A DNA stretch of 64,000 bases from Thioalkalivibrio nitratireducens DSM 14787 (GTDB lineage: Bacteria; Pseudomonadota; Gammaproteobacteria; Ectothiorhodospirales; Ectothiorhodospiraceae): the NCBI RefSeq assembly GCF_000321415.2, contig NC_019902.2:1798001-1862000 (forward strand), read 5' to 3'. The translations under genes were made by a program, and so were the position numbers. Position 1 is the stretch's first letter, and every line of letters begins with the position of its first letter. Shown here in pieces: positions 8,759 to 17,996 of this stretch. The notes beneath the pieces were generated by a model that saw only the letters and a program-made list of their open reading frames with translations, was not told the DNA's origin and did not search any database.

Positions 8759-8792
8759 CGCTCCGGGGCATTGGCCGCAGCCCCCCGGAGCG
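8759..8792 (-). terminator. hairpin after rpsA, possible terminator or processing site
   Basis: CGCTCCGGGG (8759-8768) pairs perfectly with CCCCGGAGCG (8783-8792), giving a 10-bp GC stem with a 14-base loop. It begins 15 bases after the rpsA stop on the minus strand. There is no T run, so partial termination between rpsA and ihfB is an inference. Confidence 0.5.
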
Positions 8793-8806
8793 AGCGCCGA
8801 CCGGGG

Positions 8807-10480
8807 TCAGTCGCTCTTGCCGCCGCCCATCTTTTCCTTCAGCAGCGCACCCAGCGAGGTGGTGGCGGTCGAACTCGAGTAGTCCTGCATGATCTCGGCC
8901 TCTTCCTGGACGTCCTTGGCCTTGATCGATAGGCTGATGGCTCGGGTCTTCTTGTCCACGCCCATGAACTTGGCCTCGATCTTGTCGCCGACGTTCAGCA
9001 CCGTGCGTGCATCCTCGACGCGGTCCCGCGAGATGTCGGCAGCACGCAGGATGCCGTCGATGCCGTCGGCCAGTTCGACCACCGCGGCCTTGGCGTCGAC
9101 CTCCTTCACCACACCCGAAACGATGCTGCCCTTCGCGTGCTCGGCGACGAAGCTCGAGAACGGGTCACGATCCAGCTGCTTCAGGCCCAGCGAGATGCGC
9201 TCGCGCTCCGGGTCGACGGACAGCACCACGGCCTCGACCTCGTCGCCCTTCTTGAAGTTGCGGATCGCCTCTTCACCCGGCTGCTGCCACGACAGGTCGG
9301 ACAGGTGGATCAGGCCGTCGATGCCGCCGTCCAGGCCGACGAACACGCCGAAGTCGGTGATCGACTTGATCGTGCCACGGACTTTCTCGCCGCGGTTGTG
9401 ATTGGCAGCGAAGTCATCCCACGGGTTCGCCTGGCACTGCTTCATGCCCAGCGAAATGCGGCGGCGCTCCTCGTCCAGGTCGAGAATCATCACCTCGACC
9501 TCGTCGCCGATCGCCACGGCCTTGCCCGGGTTCACATTCTTGTTGGTCCAGTCCATTTCGGAGACGTGCACCAGGCCTTCGACACCATCCTCGATCTCGA
9601 CGAAGCAGCCGTAGTCGGTGATGTTCGTCACGCGGCCGAAGATGCGGGTTCCGGTCGGGTAACGGCGAGCGATGTTCTCCCACGGATCCTCGCCGAGCTG
9701 CTTCAGGCCCAGCGAGACACGCATGCGCTCGCGGTCGAATTTCAGCACCTTCACATCGACCTCGTCGCCGATGTTGACCACGTCCGACGGATGCTTGACC
9801 CGTTTCCAGGCCATGTCGGTGATGTGCAGCAGGCCGTCGATACCGCCCAGGTCCAGGAATGCGCCGTAGTCGGTCAGGTTCTTGACGATACCCTTGACGA
9901 CGATGCCTTCCTGCAGGTTCTTCAGCAGCTCCTCGCGCTCGGCGCTGTATTCCTGCTCGACCACCGCGCGACGGGACACGACCACGTTGTTGCGACGGCG
10001 GTCGAGCTTGATCAGCTTGAACTCCAGCTCCTTGCCTTCCAGGTACGCGGTGTCGCGCACCGGGCGCACGTCGACGAGCGAACCGGGGAGGAACGCGCGG
10101 ATGTCGCCGAGTTCGACGGTATACCCGCCTTTGACCTTGCCGGAGATCTGGCCCACGACGTACTTCTCTTCCTCCATCGCGTGTTCCAGGCGATCCCAGG
10201 CTTTCGCGCGCTTGGCCTTCTCACGCGACATGCGGGTTTCGCCGAAGCCGTCTTCTGGGGTCTCCAGCGCGACCTCGACCACGTCACCGACCATGACCTC
10301 GAGTTCCCCGCGCTCGTTCATGAACTGCTCGGTGGGGATCACGCCTTCGGACTTCAGACCGGCGTTGACGAGGACGACGTCGGGCCCGACATCGATGACG
10401 GTGGCACTGAGGATCGCACCCGGCTGCATCTGGGTGTAGGCCATGCTCTCTTCGAGCAGTTGCGCAAAACTTTCGGTCAT
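8807..10480 (-). CDS. rpsA: 30S ribosomal protein S1
   Basis: A 557-residue protein with six S1 RNA-binding domains in a row. The first two, at about 20-170, are divergent and bind the ribosome. The last four contain repeated [26 protein letters not shown] motifs. S1 brings structured mRNAs to the 30S subunit. The start [12 protein letters not shown] at 10480 is chosen over the ORF start at 10549, because only this point matches known S1 N-termini. The length equals that of E. coli S1. The gene follows cmk at a 100-base gap, the typical order. Confidence 0.98.
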   Translation of the reverse strand: MTESFAQLLEESMAYTQMQPGAILSATVIDVGPDVVLVNAGLKSEGVIPTEQFMNERGELEVMVGDVVEVALETPEDGFGETRMSREKAKRAKAWDRLEHAMEEEKYVVGQISGKVKGGYTVELGDIRAFLPGSLVDVRPVRDTAYLEGKELEFKLIKLDRRRNNVVVSRRAVVEQEYSAEREELLKNLQEGIVVKGIVKNLTDYGAFLDLGGIDGLLHITDMAWKRVKHPSDVVNIGDEVDVKVLKFDRERMRVSLGLKQLGEDPWENIARRYPTGTRIFGRVTNITDYGCFVEIEDGVEGLVHVSEMDWTNKNVNPGKAVAIGDEVEVMILDLDEERRRISLGMKQCQANPWDDFAANHNRGEKVRGTIKSITDFGVFVGLDGGIDGLIHLSDLSWQQPGEEAIRNFKKGDEVEAVVLSVDPERERISLGLKQLDRDPFSSFVAEHAKGSIVSGVVKEVDAKAAVVELADGIDGILRAADISRDRVEDARTVLNVGDKIEAKFMGVDKKTRAISLSIKAKDVQEEAEIMQDYSSSTATTSLGALLKEKMGGGKSD

Positions 10481-10580
10481 GGATTTGTTGAACCTGTGAT
10501 TGGAACGGTCTGCAGCGGGATGCCACAGCCGGGCTTGGATTGAACACACCCCGCACCTGCGGGAACGGATACTGCCTGGT

Positions 10581-11270
10581 CTACTGCATGTCTGCGGCGC
10601 GCAGCACCTGCTGCAGGCGCTCCCGGATCATGGAAACCACCGTCTCGATGCCGATATCGGTGCAATCTAGGATCCAGGCGTCCGCCGCCGGCTTCAGGGG
10701 CGCGGTGGCACGCTCGGAGTCCCGGCGGTCCCGCACCTCCATTTCTTCCTGAAGGGCGCGAAGGTTAGCACTAAGTCCTTGTTCCATCAACTGCTTGTAA
10801 CGCCTTCTCGCGCGCTCTTCCGCGCTGGCGTGCAAAAAGACCTTGAGGGTCGCTTCGGGGAACACGACGGTGCCCATATCGCGGCCGTCCGCGACCAGGC
10901 CAGGAGGGCGGGCAAACGCCCGCTGGCGCGCCAGCAGCGCGGTCCGGACCTTCGGCAGCGCGGCCACGACCGAGGCATCCGCACCCGCGGTCTCGGAACG
11001 CAGGTGCTCGTCGACGCACTCGCCGTCGAGCCAGGTCTGGACCAGTTCGCCGGTGTCGGGCACCACGAACCGGGCATTGAGTCCTTCCGCAACTTCCGCA
11101 AGTTGTATGTCATTTGCAAGGTCGATCCCACGGTTGCGGGCCGCGAGGCCAACCAGCCGGTACAGCGCGCCGCTGTCCAGCAGGTGCCAGCCGAGTTCGC
11201 GCGCCAGACGCTTGCTGACCGTTCCCTTGCCCGAGCCGCCGGGCCCGTCGATGGTCAGAACCGGGATCAT
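10581..11270 (-). CDS. cmk: cytidylate kinase
   Basis: A 229-residue P-loop kinase that phosphorylates CMP and dCMP. The Walker A motif [10 protein letters not shown] lies at about 8-17. The CMP-specific insert spans the middle, [15 protein letters not shown] precedes the lid, and [12 protein letters not shown] is the lid helix. The ATG at 11270 overlaps the aroA stop as ATGA, which fixes the start well. The open frame further upstream is the aroA shadow. It is followed by rpsA, as in most gammaproteobacteria. Confidence 0.97.
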   Translation of the reverse strand: MIPVLTIDGPGGSGKGTVSKRLARELGWHLLDSGALYRLVGLAARNRGIDLANDIQLAEVAEGLNARFVVPDTGELVQTWLDGECVDEHLRSETAGADASVVAALPKVRTALLARQRAFARPPGLVADGRDMGTVVFPEATLKVFLHASAEERARRRYKQLMEQGLSANLRALQEEMEVRDRRDSERATAPLKPAADAWILDCTDIGIETVVSMIRERLQQVLRAADMQ

Positions 11271-12574
11271 GCCGCGGTGATCGCCAGGCCTGCCCCGCGT
11301 GCCCGTTCGGGGAAGCCCGGGAACGAGGTGGCGACGTTTGCACAGTCGTGCACCACGATGGGCCCGGTCGCCCGCAGCGCGGCCATCGCGAACGACATCG
11401 CGATACGGTGATCCCCGTGGCTCTGGATGGCACCGGCGCCGAGCATTTCCCGGCCCTGGATGCGGATCCCGTCGGGCCGCACCTCGCATTCCACGCCGAG
11501 CGTGGCCAGGCCGTCGGCCATCACCTGGATGCGATCGCTCTCCTTGACCCGCAGTTCGCTCGCGCCGGTCAGCCTTGTTTCGCCCTCGGCGCAGGCTGCG
11601 GCAACGAATAGCGCCGGGAACTCGTCGATCGCCAGCGGCACCAGTTCCTCGGGAATCGCGATACCCCGCAGCGGCGCCCAGCGCACGTGCAGGTCGGCCA
11701 CCGGCTCGCCGCCGATTTCCCGCCGGTCCAGCACCTCGATCGACGCACCCATCAGGCGCAGGATATCGATCACGCCGGTCCGCGTCGGATTCACGCCCAC
11801 GTGCTGCAGGAGCATGTCCGACCCCTGGGCGATGCTCGCACCGACGAGGAAGAACGCGGCCGAGGAGATGTCGGCAGGGACATCGACCGCGCAGGCGCTC
11901 AATCGCCCTCCGCTGGTCACGCAGGCGGTGCGGTCGTCCTGGCGCACTTCGTAGCCGAAGCCTGCGAGCATCCGCTCGGTGTGGTCCCGAGTCGGCGCGG
12001 GTTCGGTCACGCAGGTTTCGCCCTCGCTCCAGAGCCCGGCCAGCAGCACGGCCGATTTGACCTGGGCGCTGGCCACCTCGAGCGTGTGATGTTCGCCATG
12101 CAGACGCTGGCCACCGTGTACCCGCAATGGCGGCGTGCCCTGCTCGCTGGTGTCGATCCGGGCTCCCATGGTGGTCAGCGGCGCGGTCACACGACGCATC
12201 GGGCGGCGGGTCAGCGAGGCATCGCCCACCAATTCGGTGTCGAAGGACTGCCCGGCGAGCACGCCGCAGAGCAGGCGCATCGCGGTGCCCGAATTGCCCA
12301 TGTCCAGGGGAGCCGACGGCGCGCTAAGCCCATGAAGGCCCACGCCGTCGATGATCACCGTGTTCGGTTCCGGTCGTTCGATCGGCACACCCATCGCCTG
12401 GAACGCGGCGAGCGTGGCCAGGCAGTCCTCGCCGTCGAGGAAGCCCTTGACCGTGGTGCGACCCTCGGCCAGCGCACCGAGCATGATCGAGCGGTGAGAG
12501 ATGGATTTGTCGCCCGGAACGCGCAGGCTGCCGCGCAGGGATCCTCCGGGGGCGAGGTGGAAGGTCGATGTCAT
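11267..12574 (-). CDS. aroA: 3-phosphoshikimate 1-carboxyvinyltransferase (EPSP synthase)
   Basis: A 435-residue enzyme of the shikimate pathway that joins shikimate 3-phosphate and PEP. PGDKSISHRS (about 20-29) and DMGNSGTAMRLL (91-102) are the signature loops. LTGASELRVKESDRI and GDHRIAMSFA mark the C-terminal active-site half. The GDKSISHR form is closer to class II enzymes than to the E. coli-type GDKSVSNR, an inference from motif alone. It overlaps cmk by 4 bases and follows tyrA after only 4 bases, so the run is one transcription unit. Confidence 0.97.
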   Translation of the reverse strand: MTSTFHLAPGGSLRGSLRVPGDKSISHRSIMLGALAEGRTTVKGFLDGEDCLATLAAFQAMGVPIERPEPNTVIIDGVGLHGLSAPSAPLDMGNSGTAMRLLCGVLAGQSFDTELVGDASLTRRPMRRVTAPLTTMGARIDTSEQGTPPLRVHGGQRLHGEHHTLEVASAQVKSAVLLAGLWSEGETCVTEPAPTRDHTERMLAGFGYEVRQDDRTACVTSGGRLSACAVDVPADISSAAFFLVGASIAQGSDMLLQHVGVNPTRTGVIDILRLMGASIEVLDRREIGGEPVADLHVRWAPLRGIAIPEELVPLAIDEFPALFVAAACAEGETRLTGASELRVKESDRIQVMADGLATLGVECEVRPDGIRIQGREMLGAGAIQSHGDHRIAMSFAMAALRATGPIVVHDCANVATSFPGFPERARGAGLAITAA

Positions 12575-12578
12575 GGGA

Positions 12579-13460
12579 TCACTGGTCCAGTTGTACTTGC
12601 ATGTTCTCGCTGAAACGGTCGCGCGCCTGTTTCGCGAACGCGAAACGCGCCTCGAGGTTGCGTGCGTCGCCCCGTACGATCACTTCGCGCAGGCTGTCCA
12701 GGTCGCGCTGGAAGCGCTCGAGCACCTCGAGGATTGCGTCCCGGTTGGCCACGCAGATGTCGCGCCAGACCACCGGGTCGCTGGACGCGATCCGCGTGAA
12801 ATCGCGGAACCCGCCGGCGGCGTAGTGAAAAATCTCGTCGCTCTCGCTCAGTCGCGCCAGCGACTCCACCAGCGCGAAGGCCAACACATGTGGCAGGTGG
12901 CTGGTCGCGGCCAGCACGTGATCGTGATGCCCCGGGGTCATGAATTCGACCCGGGCACCGGCCGCGCGCCACATCGCTCCGATGCGGTCCGCTGCGATCG
13001 GGTTGGTCTCGTCCGCCGGGGTCAGGATCACCAGCCGCCCGCGGAACAGTTCGGGGAACGCGGCCGCGACGCCGCTCTTCTCGGTCCCTGCAATCGGGTG
13101 CCCGGCAACGAAATTGCGCGGCAACTGCCCGAACCCGGAACGCACCGCGTCGATCACCGCCTGCTTGCTGCTGCCCACGTCGGTCAGCAGCGCGTCCTTC
13201 GGCCAGTGTCCGGCCAGCGCGGCGGCCAGGCCCTGCATCGACCCCAGGGGGACCGCGAGCACGCCCACCTCGGCGTCGCGGCAGGCCTCGACCGGGTCGG
13301 TCGTCCAGCGGTCGATCACGCCGAGGCGCTGCGCCTCCTCCAGGTTCTCCGGGTTGCGGGAACAGCCGACGACCTCGCCCACGGCCCCGGCCTCGCGCAA
13401 TGCCAGCGCCAGCGACCCTCCGATTAGGCCGACACCGAAGATGACCAGGCGCTGGATCAT
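12579..13460 (-). CDS. tyrA: prephenate dehydrogenase
   Basis: A 293-residue dehydrogenase that makes 4-hydroxyphenylpyruvate, or arogenate derivatives, for tyrosine. FGVGLIGGSLALAL (about 8-21) is the NAD site. GHPIAGTEKSGV holds the catalytic His region, HHDHVLAATSHLPH the second His motif and FRDFTRIASSDP the substrate-binding Arg region. It has no chorismate mutase or ACT domain, the compact form found in pseudomonads and relatives. The ATG at 13460 overlaps the hisC stop (ATGA). The much longer open frame upstream is the antisense-free shadow of hisC. Confidence 0.95.
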   Translation of the reverse strand: MIQRLVIFGVGLIGGSLALALREAGAVGEVVGCSRNPENLEEAQRLGVIDRWTTDPVEACRDAEVGVLAVPLGSMQGLAAALAGHWPKDALLTDVGSSKQAVIDAVRSGFGQLPRNFVAGHPIAGTEKSGVAAAFPELFRGRLVILTPADETNPIAADRIGAMWRAAGARVEFMTPGHHDHVLAATSHLPHVLAFALVESLARLSESDEIFHYAAGGFRDFTRIASSDPVVWRDICVANRDAILEVLERFQRDLDSLREVIVRGDARNLEARFAFAKQARDRFSENMQVQLDQ

Positions 13461-14584
13461 GCCGCCGCCAGCACCGCGTCCAGCGCCTGCAGAAAACGCG
13501 CATTCTCCTCGGCCCGGCCCACGGTCACCCGCAACTGCGTCGGCAAGCCGTAGTTGACCACCGGACGCACGATCACGCCCTGGCGCAGCAGGCGCTCGTA
13601 GACCGGACCGGGCGGCTGGCGCACATCGAAGGTGAGGAAGTTGCCGACCGACGGGATGAAATCCAGGCCGCGTTCGCGCAGCCCGGCCTCGAGCTGGCGC
13701 AGGCCCTCCCGGTTGACCCGTGCGCTCCGTTCCACGTGACCCGGATCCCCGAGCGCGGCGAGGCCGGCAGCCTGTGCCAGCGTATTCACGTTGAATGGCT
13801 GGCGTACGCGATTCAGCAGCTCGGCGACGGGCTCGGACGACACCGAGTACCCGAGGCGCAGACCGGCCAGGCCGTGGATCTTGGAAAAGGTGCGGGTCAC
13901 GATCAGATTCGGGAAACGCGCCACCCACTGGGTCGTGTCCGGGTAGTCGGCCACCTCGACGTATTCCGCGTAGGCCTCGTCGACCACCACCAGCGTCTGT
14001 GCCGGAACGCCAGCGACGAAGGCTTCGAGTTCGGCACCCCCGACCCAAGTGCCGGTGGGATTGTTCGGGTTGGCAATGAATACCACCCGGGTGGACTCGT
14101 CCACCAGCGCTGCCATTGCGCCCAGGTCATGGCCGAAGGGCTGGTCCGCGCCCGCGGGCAATGCCTCGGCGACGCGCGCATCGGCGGAAACCGCCTGCAC
14201 CACCAGCGGGTAGACGGCAAACGCATGGCGCGAGAACACCGCGCTGCGTCCCGGGGCCAGCCAGGCCCTGGCGACCAGTTCCAGGATCTCGTTCGATCCG
14301 TTGCCCAGGGTGATCTGTGCCGGGGACGCCCGGTGGCGATCCGCCAGGGCCTGCTTCAGCGCGAAACCATTGCCGTCGGGATAGATGTGCACGCCCCCAA
14401 GCGCCGCCTGCATCGCCGCGACGGCCTTCGGGCTCGGACCCAGCGGATTCTCGTTCGACGCGAGCTTCACCGCTTCACGGATGCCCAGTTCGCGCTCGAG
14501 AGTTTCCACCGGCTTGCCGGGCTCGTAGGGACGGAGCGCCTGCACGCCCGCGACAGCCAACGAAGAAAAATCAGTCATCGTCAT
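13457..14584 (-). CDS. hisC: histidinol-phosphate aminotransferase
   Basis: A class II PLP aminotransferase of 375 residues. Motifs are KLASNENPLGPSPKAV (substrate), FIANPNNPTGT, VVVDEAYAEYVE (the PLP-binding Asp and Tyr), and TRTFSKIHGLAGLRLGY (the Schiff-base Lys). Here it lies between pheA and tyrA. In this supraoperon the enzyme often acts on aromatic keto acids too, as with Pseudomonas HisC2, so a Tyr/Phe role is likely in addition to His. ATGs at 14584 and 14578 are both possible. A GGGG sits 4 bases before the first. Confidence 0.93.
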   Translation of the reverse strand: MTMTDFSSLAVAGVQALRPYEPGKPVETLERELGIREAVKLASNENPLGPSPKAVAAMQAALGGVHIYPDGNGFALKQALADRHRASPAQITLGNGSNEILELVARAWLAPGRSAVFSRHAFAVYPLVVQAVSADARVAEALPAGADQPFGHDLGAMAALVDESTRVVFIANPNNPTGTWVGGAELEAFVAGVPAQTLVVVDEAYAEYVEVADYPDTTQWVARFPNLIVTRTFSKIHGLAGLRLGYSVSSEPVAELLNRVRQPFNVNTLAQAAGLAALGDPGHVERSARVNREGLRQLEAGLRERGLDFIPSVGNFLTFDVRQPPGPVYERLLRQGVIVRPVVNYGLPTQLRVTVGRAEENARFLQALDAVLAAA

Positions 14585-14654
14585 CGTGCCCCAGGGTTCG
14601 GAAAGGGTTTCGAAGGCATCCCCGCATATCGGCCATCCGCTCGCCGTCCATGCC

Positions 14655-15737
14655 TCAGGTCGCCGCCTGGGGGTAGCTTCCCAGGATCTTGAGCATTTCG
14701 GCGCTTTCCCGCAGTTCCTCGAGGCATGCGGCAATCGCCGGATCCTGCTGGTGTCCGATCAGGTCGAGGAAGAACACGTACTCCCAGTTCACGCAGCGCG
14801 AGGGCCGGGATTCGATCCGGGTCAGGCTGATCCCGGCCTCGGCGATGGGTTTCAGCAGGCGGAACAGCGAGCCCGGACGGTTGGCGGTACTGAGCATGAT
14901 CGAGGTGCGGTCGCGCCCAGTTGGATCGGTCTCGATCCTTCCGATCACCAGGAATCGGGTCGTGTTGTCGCCCCGATCCTCGATGTTGCGCGCCAGGATC
15001 TCCAGTCCGTAGCGCTCGGCCGCGACCTCGCTGGCGATCACGGCGGCGCCCGGCACACCGGCCGCGTCGTCTGCCGCGCGCGCGTTGCTCGGTGCATGGC
15101 GGCGCTCGACGCCGGGCAATCGTCGGTCCAGCCACTGCCGGCACTGGGCCAGGGCCTGCGGATGCGCCATCACCAGCCGGACATCCTCCAGGCGCGCACT
15201 CGAGGACAACAGGTGGTGCTGCACCGGCAGCACCACCTCGCCGCAGATCAACACAGGCGATTCCAGGAAACAGTCGACCGTGTGCGACACCACCCCTTCG
15301 GTGCTGTTCTCGATCGGCACGACCCCGAACTGCACCCGTCCCGACGCCACCTCGCGGAACACCGAATCGATCGACGCCAGCGGCAGCAGGGTCGCGGCAT
15401 GGCCGAAATGCTTGCGGGTCGCCAGGTGCGTGAACGTCCCCTCCGGCCCCAGGTAGGCGACCTGCAGCGGCTGCTCCAGCGCCAGGCACTCGGACATGAT
15501 TTCGCGGAACAGCCGAACCACCGCATCGCCCGGCAACGGCCCGGGATTGCGTTCGCGCACCTGGCGCAGGATCACCGCCTCGCGTTCCGGCCGGTAGAAT
15601 ACGGGATTCCCCTGGCCGCGCTTGACCGCGGCAACGTCCTCGGCGCACCGGGCCCGCTCGTTCAGCAGGCGCAGCAGATCCGCATCGATCCAGTCGATGC
15701 GTTCCCGCACTCGCTCGAGTTCGTCGGAACCGCTCAC
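14655..15737 (-). CDS. pheA: bifunctional chorismate mutase/prephenate dehydratase
   Basis: A 360-residue P-protein for phenylalanine synthesis. The AroQ chorismate mutase helix bundle covers about 1-85 (RIDWIDADLLRLLNERA). The dehydratase domain starts at VAYLGPEGTFTHLA (93-106) and includes PIENSTEGVVSHTVDCF (141-157). A C-terminal ACT domain with ESRPSRCVNWEYVFFLDL binds phenylalanine for feedback. The ACT ESRP motif is intact, so feedback control is expected. It follows serA with a 1-base stop/start overlap and precedes hisC by 70 bases. Confidence 0.97.
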   Translation of the reverse strand: MSGSDELERVRERIDWIDADLLRLLNERARCAEDVAAVKRGQGNPVFYRPEREAVILRQVRERNPGPLPGDAVVRLFREIMSECLALEQPLQVAYLGPEGTFTHLATRKHFGHAATLLPLASIDSVFREVASGRVQFGVVPIENSTEGVVSHTVDCFLESPVLICGEVVLPVQHHLLSSSARLEDVRLVMAHPQALAQCRQWLDRRLPGVERRHAPSNARAADDAAGVPGAAVIASEVAAERYGLEILARNIEDRGDNTTRFLVIGRIETDPTGRDRTSIMLSTANRPGSLFRLLKPIAEAGISLTRIESRPSRCVNWEYVFFLDLIGHQQDPAIAACLEELRESAEMLKILGSYPQAAT

Positions 15738-16900
15738 TAGAGGATCCGGAAGCGCAGCACTCCGTCGATGCCGGCAATCGCCTCTGCGGTCGCGGCGTCG
15801 ACCGCCCCTTCGACGTCGAGCAGCGTGTACGCCAAGTTGCCGCGGGACTCGTTCACCAGGTGGACGATATTCACCCCGTTCTGACCCAGCACATGCGAGA
15901 TCTGACCGACCCGGTCCGGCAGGTTCCGGTTCACGATCGCAAGCCGGGAATCGCCCTTGCGTTCCAGGCTGAGCGCCGGCAGGTTCACCGAATTCACCAC
16001 GTTGCCGTGCTCAAGGTAGTCGCGGAGCTGATCGGCGATCATCACCGCGCAGTTCTCCTCGGATTCGACCGTGGAGGCCCCGAGGTGCGGCAATGTTATT
16101 ACCCGCGGGTGCCGGATCAGCGCGGGGGTCGGGAAATCGCTGACATAGGCATGCACGCGGCCTGCGTCCAGCGCCGCGCCGAGCGCAGTATCGTCGACGA
16201 TGCCGTCGCGCGCCAGGTTGATCACGATCGCACCGGGTTTCAACGAGCGAATGCGGGTCGCGTCCAGGATATTGCGGGTCTGGTCGTTGAGCGGTACGTG
16301 AAAGGTGATCACGTCGGCCTGGCTGACGACTGCGTCGACGCTGCGCGCGCGCTCGACGTCGGACGCCAGGCGCCAGGCGCTCTCGACCGTAATCTTCGGA
16401 TCGTAGCCGATCACGTGCATGCCCAACCCGCGTGCGGCGTTCGCGATCTTCACGCCGATCGCGCCCAGACCGATGACCCCGAGGGTGCGTCCCGGGAGTT
16501 CGAATCCGACGAAACGTTTCTTGCCGTCCTCGACCCGCTTCTCGAAATCTGGCAGATCGCCGTCGAGTCCGCGCAGGTATTCCGCCGCCGGGATCAGGTT
16601 GCGGGCCGCCAGCAGCAAGCCGCCGATCACCAGTTCCTTGACCGCATTGGCATTGGCTCCCGGGGCGTTGAATACCGCAACGCCGCGTTCGGACAGGAGA
16701 TCGACCGGGATATTGTTCACGCCGCTGCCGGCGCGGCCGACCGCCACCACCGAATCCGGAATCGGGGTTTCGTGCAGATTGTGCGAGCGCAGCATGAACG
16801 CGTCGGGGTCCGGCAGGCTGGACGCGACCTCGTAGGTTTCCCGGGGATACCGCTCGAGACCGCGGATGGCGATGTTGTTGAACGTCTGGATCCGGTACAT
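15737..16900 (-). CDS. serA: D-3-phosphoglycerate dehydrogenase with ACT domain
   Basis: A 387-residue D-isomer 2-hydroxyacid dehydrogenase, the first step of serine synthesis. VGRAGSGVNNI is the substrate-binding region, LGVIGLGAIGVKIANAA the NAD site, NLARDGIVDD the second half, and LPHLGASTVESEENCA the catalytic His segment. The last 70 or so residues form an ACT domain, probably a serine sensor. ATG 16900 is chosen because of GGGGGGAG just upstream; ATG 16921 would overlap serC. The gene sits between serC and pheA, so two serine enzymes are adjacent. Confidence 0.93.
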   Translation of the reverse strand: MYRIQTFNNIAIRGLERYPRETYEVASSLPDPDAFMLRSHNLHETPIPDSVVAVGRAGSGVNNIPVDLLSERGVAVFNAPGANANAVKELVIGGLLLAARNLIPAAEYLRGLDGDLPDFEKRVEDGKKRFVGFELPGRTLGVIGLGAIGVKIANAARGLGMHVIGYDPKITVESAWRLASDVERARSVDAVVSQADVITFHVPLNDQTRNILDATRIRSLKPGAIVINLARDGIVDDTALGAALDAGRVHAYVSDFPTPALIRHPRVITLPHLGASTVESEENCAVMIADQLRDYLEHGNVVNSVNLPALSLERKGDSRLAIVNRNLPDRVGQISHVLGQNGVNIVHLVNESRGNLAYTLLDVEGAVDAATAEAIAGIDGVLRFRIL

Positions 16901-16913
16901 GTTCTCCCCCCGC

Positions 16914-17996
16914 TCAGGCATGTCGCTGCTCGAAGTCCGCCATGAACTCGATCAGCGCATCCACCGCCGCCTCGGACACCGCGTTGTAGATGCTTGCACG
17001 CATGCCGCCGACCGACCGATGGCCCTTCAGGCCGGAAAGTCCGGCCTCTTCCGCTTGCTTCAGAAAGCTGCCGTCCAGCGCATCGTCGGCCAGAATGAAC
17101 GGGACATTCATCCACGACCGCGCCGAGGGTTCGACCGGGTTGCGGTAGAACTCGGAGTTGTCGACGAAATGGTACAGCTTACGCGCCTTGCGCTCGTTGA
17201 CCTGGGCCATTCCGGCCAGCCCCCCCTGCTCCATCAGCCACTCGAACACCAGGCCCGCCAGGTACCAGGCAAAGGTCGGCGGCGTGTTGTACATCGAGTC
17301 GTTCTTGACCTGCAGCGCATAGTCGAGCACCGCCGGAACCCCGGCCGACTTGCGCTCCATCAGATCCCTGCGCACGATCACGACCGTCAGGCCCGCAGGG
17401 CCGATGTTCTTCTGGGCACCCGCGTAGATCACCCCGTAGCGGGCGACGTCGATCGGCCGCGACAGGATGGTCGAGGACATGTCCGCGACCAGCGGCACAT
17501 CGCCGGTCTCGGGCACGAAATGGAATTCGACACCGCCGATCGTCTCGTTCGGCGTGTAATGGACGTAGGCCGCGCCCGGGTCCAGCTTCCAGGTCGACGA
17601 ATCCGGGATCGACGCATAGCCGTGACTCTGACTGCTGGCAACGATGTTCACCGGGCCGTACTTCTGGGCCTCCTTGATCGCCTTGCCCGACCACGCGCCA
17701 GTGTCAAGGTAATCCATCGCCTGGCCACCCGGCTGCAGGTTCAGCGGCACTGCCGCGAACTGCCCGGTCGCGCCACCCTGCAGAAACAGCACTGCATAGT
17801 CGTCCGGGACATTCAGCAGCGCACGCAGATCCCGTTCCGCCTTCTCCGCAACCTCCATGAAAATCTTGCCACGATGGCTCATCTCCATCACGGACATACC
17901 GGCACCGCGGAAATCGGCGCACTCGGCCTGGGCGCGCTGCAGCACGCTCTCGGGCAGGGCCGCGGGTCCGGCGCTGAAATTGAATACTCGACTCAT
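16914..17996 (-). CDS. serC: phosphoserine aminotransferase
   Basis: A 360-residue PLP enzyme that makes 3-phosphoserine and also acts in pyridoxal phosphate synthesis. [12 protein letters not shown] is the classic N-terminus. [16 protein letters not shown] holds the PLP Lys, and [16 protein letters not shown] precedes it. The C-terminal [17 protein letters not shown] is the substrate Arg-His region. The start overlaps the gyrA stop by 4 bases. The gyrA-serC order is conserved in gammaproteobacteria. Confidence 0.97.
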   Translation of the reverse strand: MSRVFNFSAGPAALPESVLQRAQAECADFRGAGMSVMEMSHRGKIFMEVAEKAERDLRALLNVPDDYAVLFLQGGATGQFAAVPLNLQPGGQAMDYLDTGAWSGKAIKEAQKYGPVNIVASSQSHGYASIPDSSTWKLDPGAAYVHYTPNETIGGVEFHFVPETGDVPLVADMSSTILSRPIDVARYGVIYAGAQKNIGPAGLTVVIVRRDLMERKSAGVPAVLDYALQVKNDSMYNTPPTFAWYLAGLVFEWLMEQGGLAGMAQVNERKARKLYHFVDNSEFYRNPVEPSARSWMNVPFILADDALDGSFLKQAEEAGLSGLKGHRSVGGMRASIYNAVSEAAVDALIEFMADFEQRHA

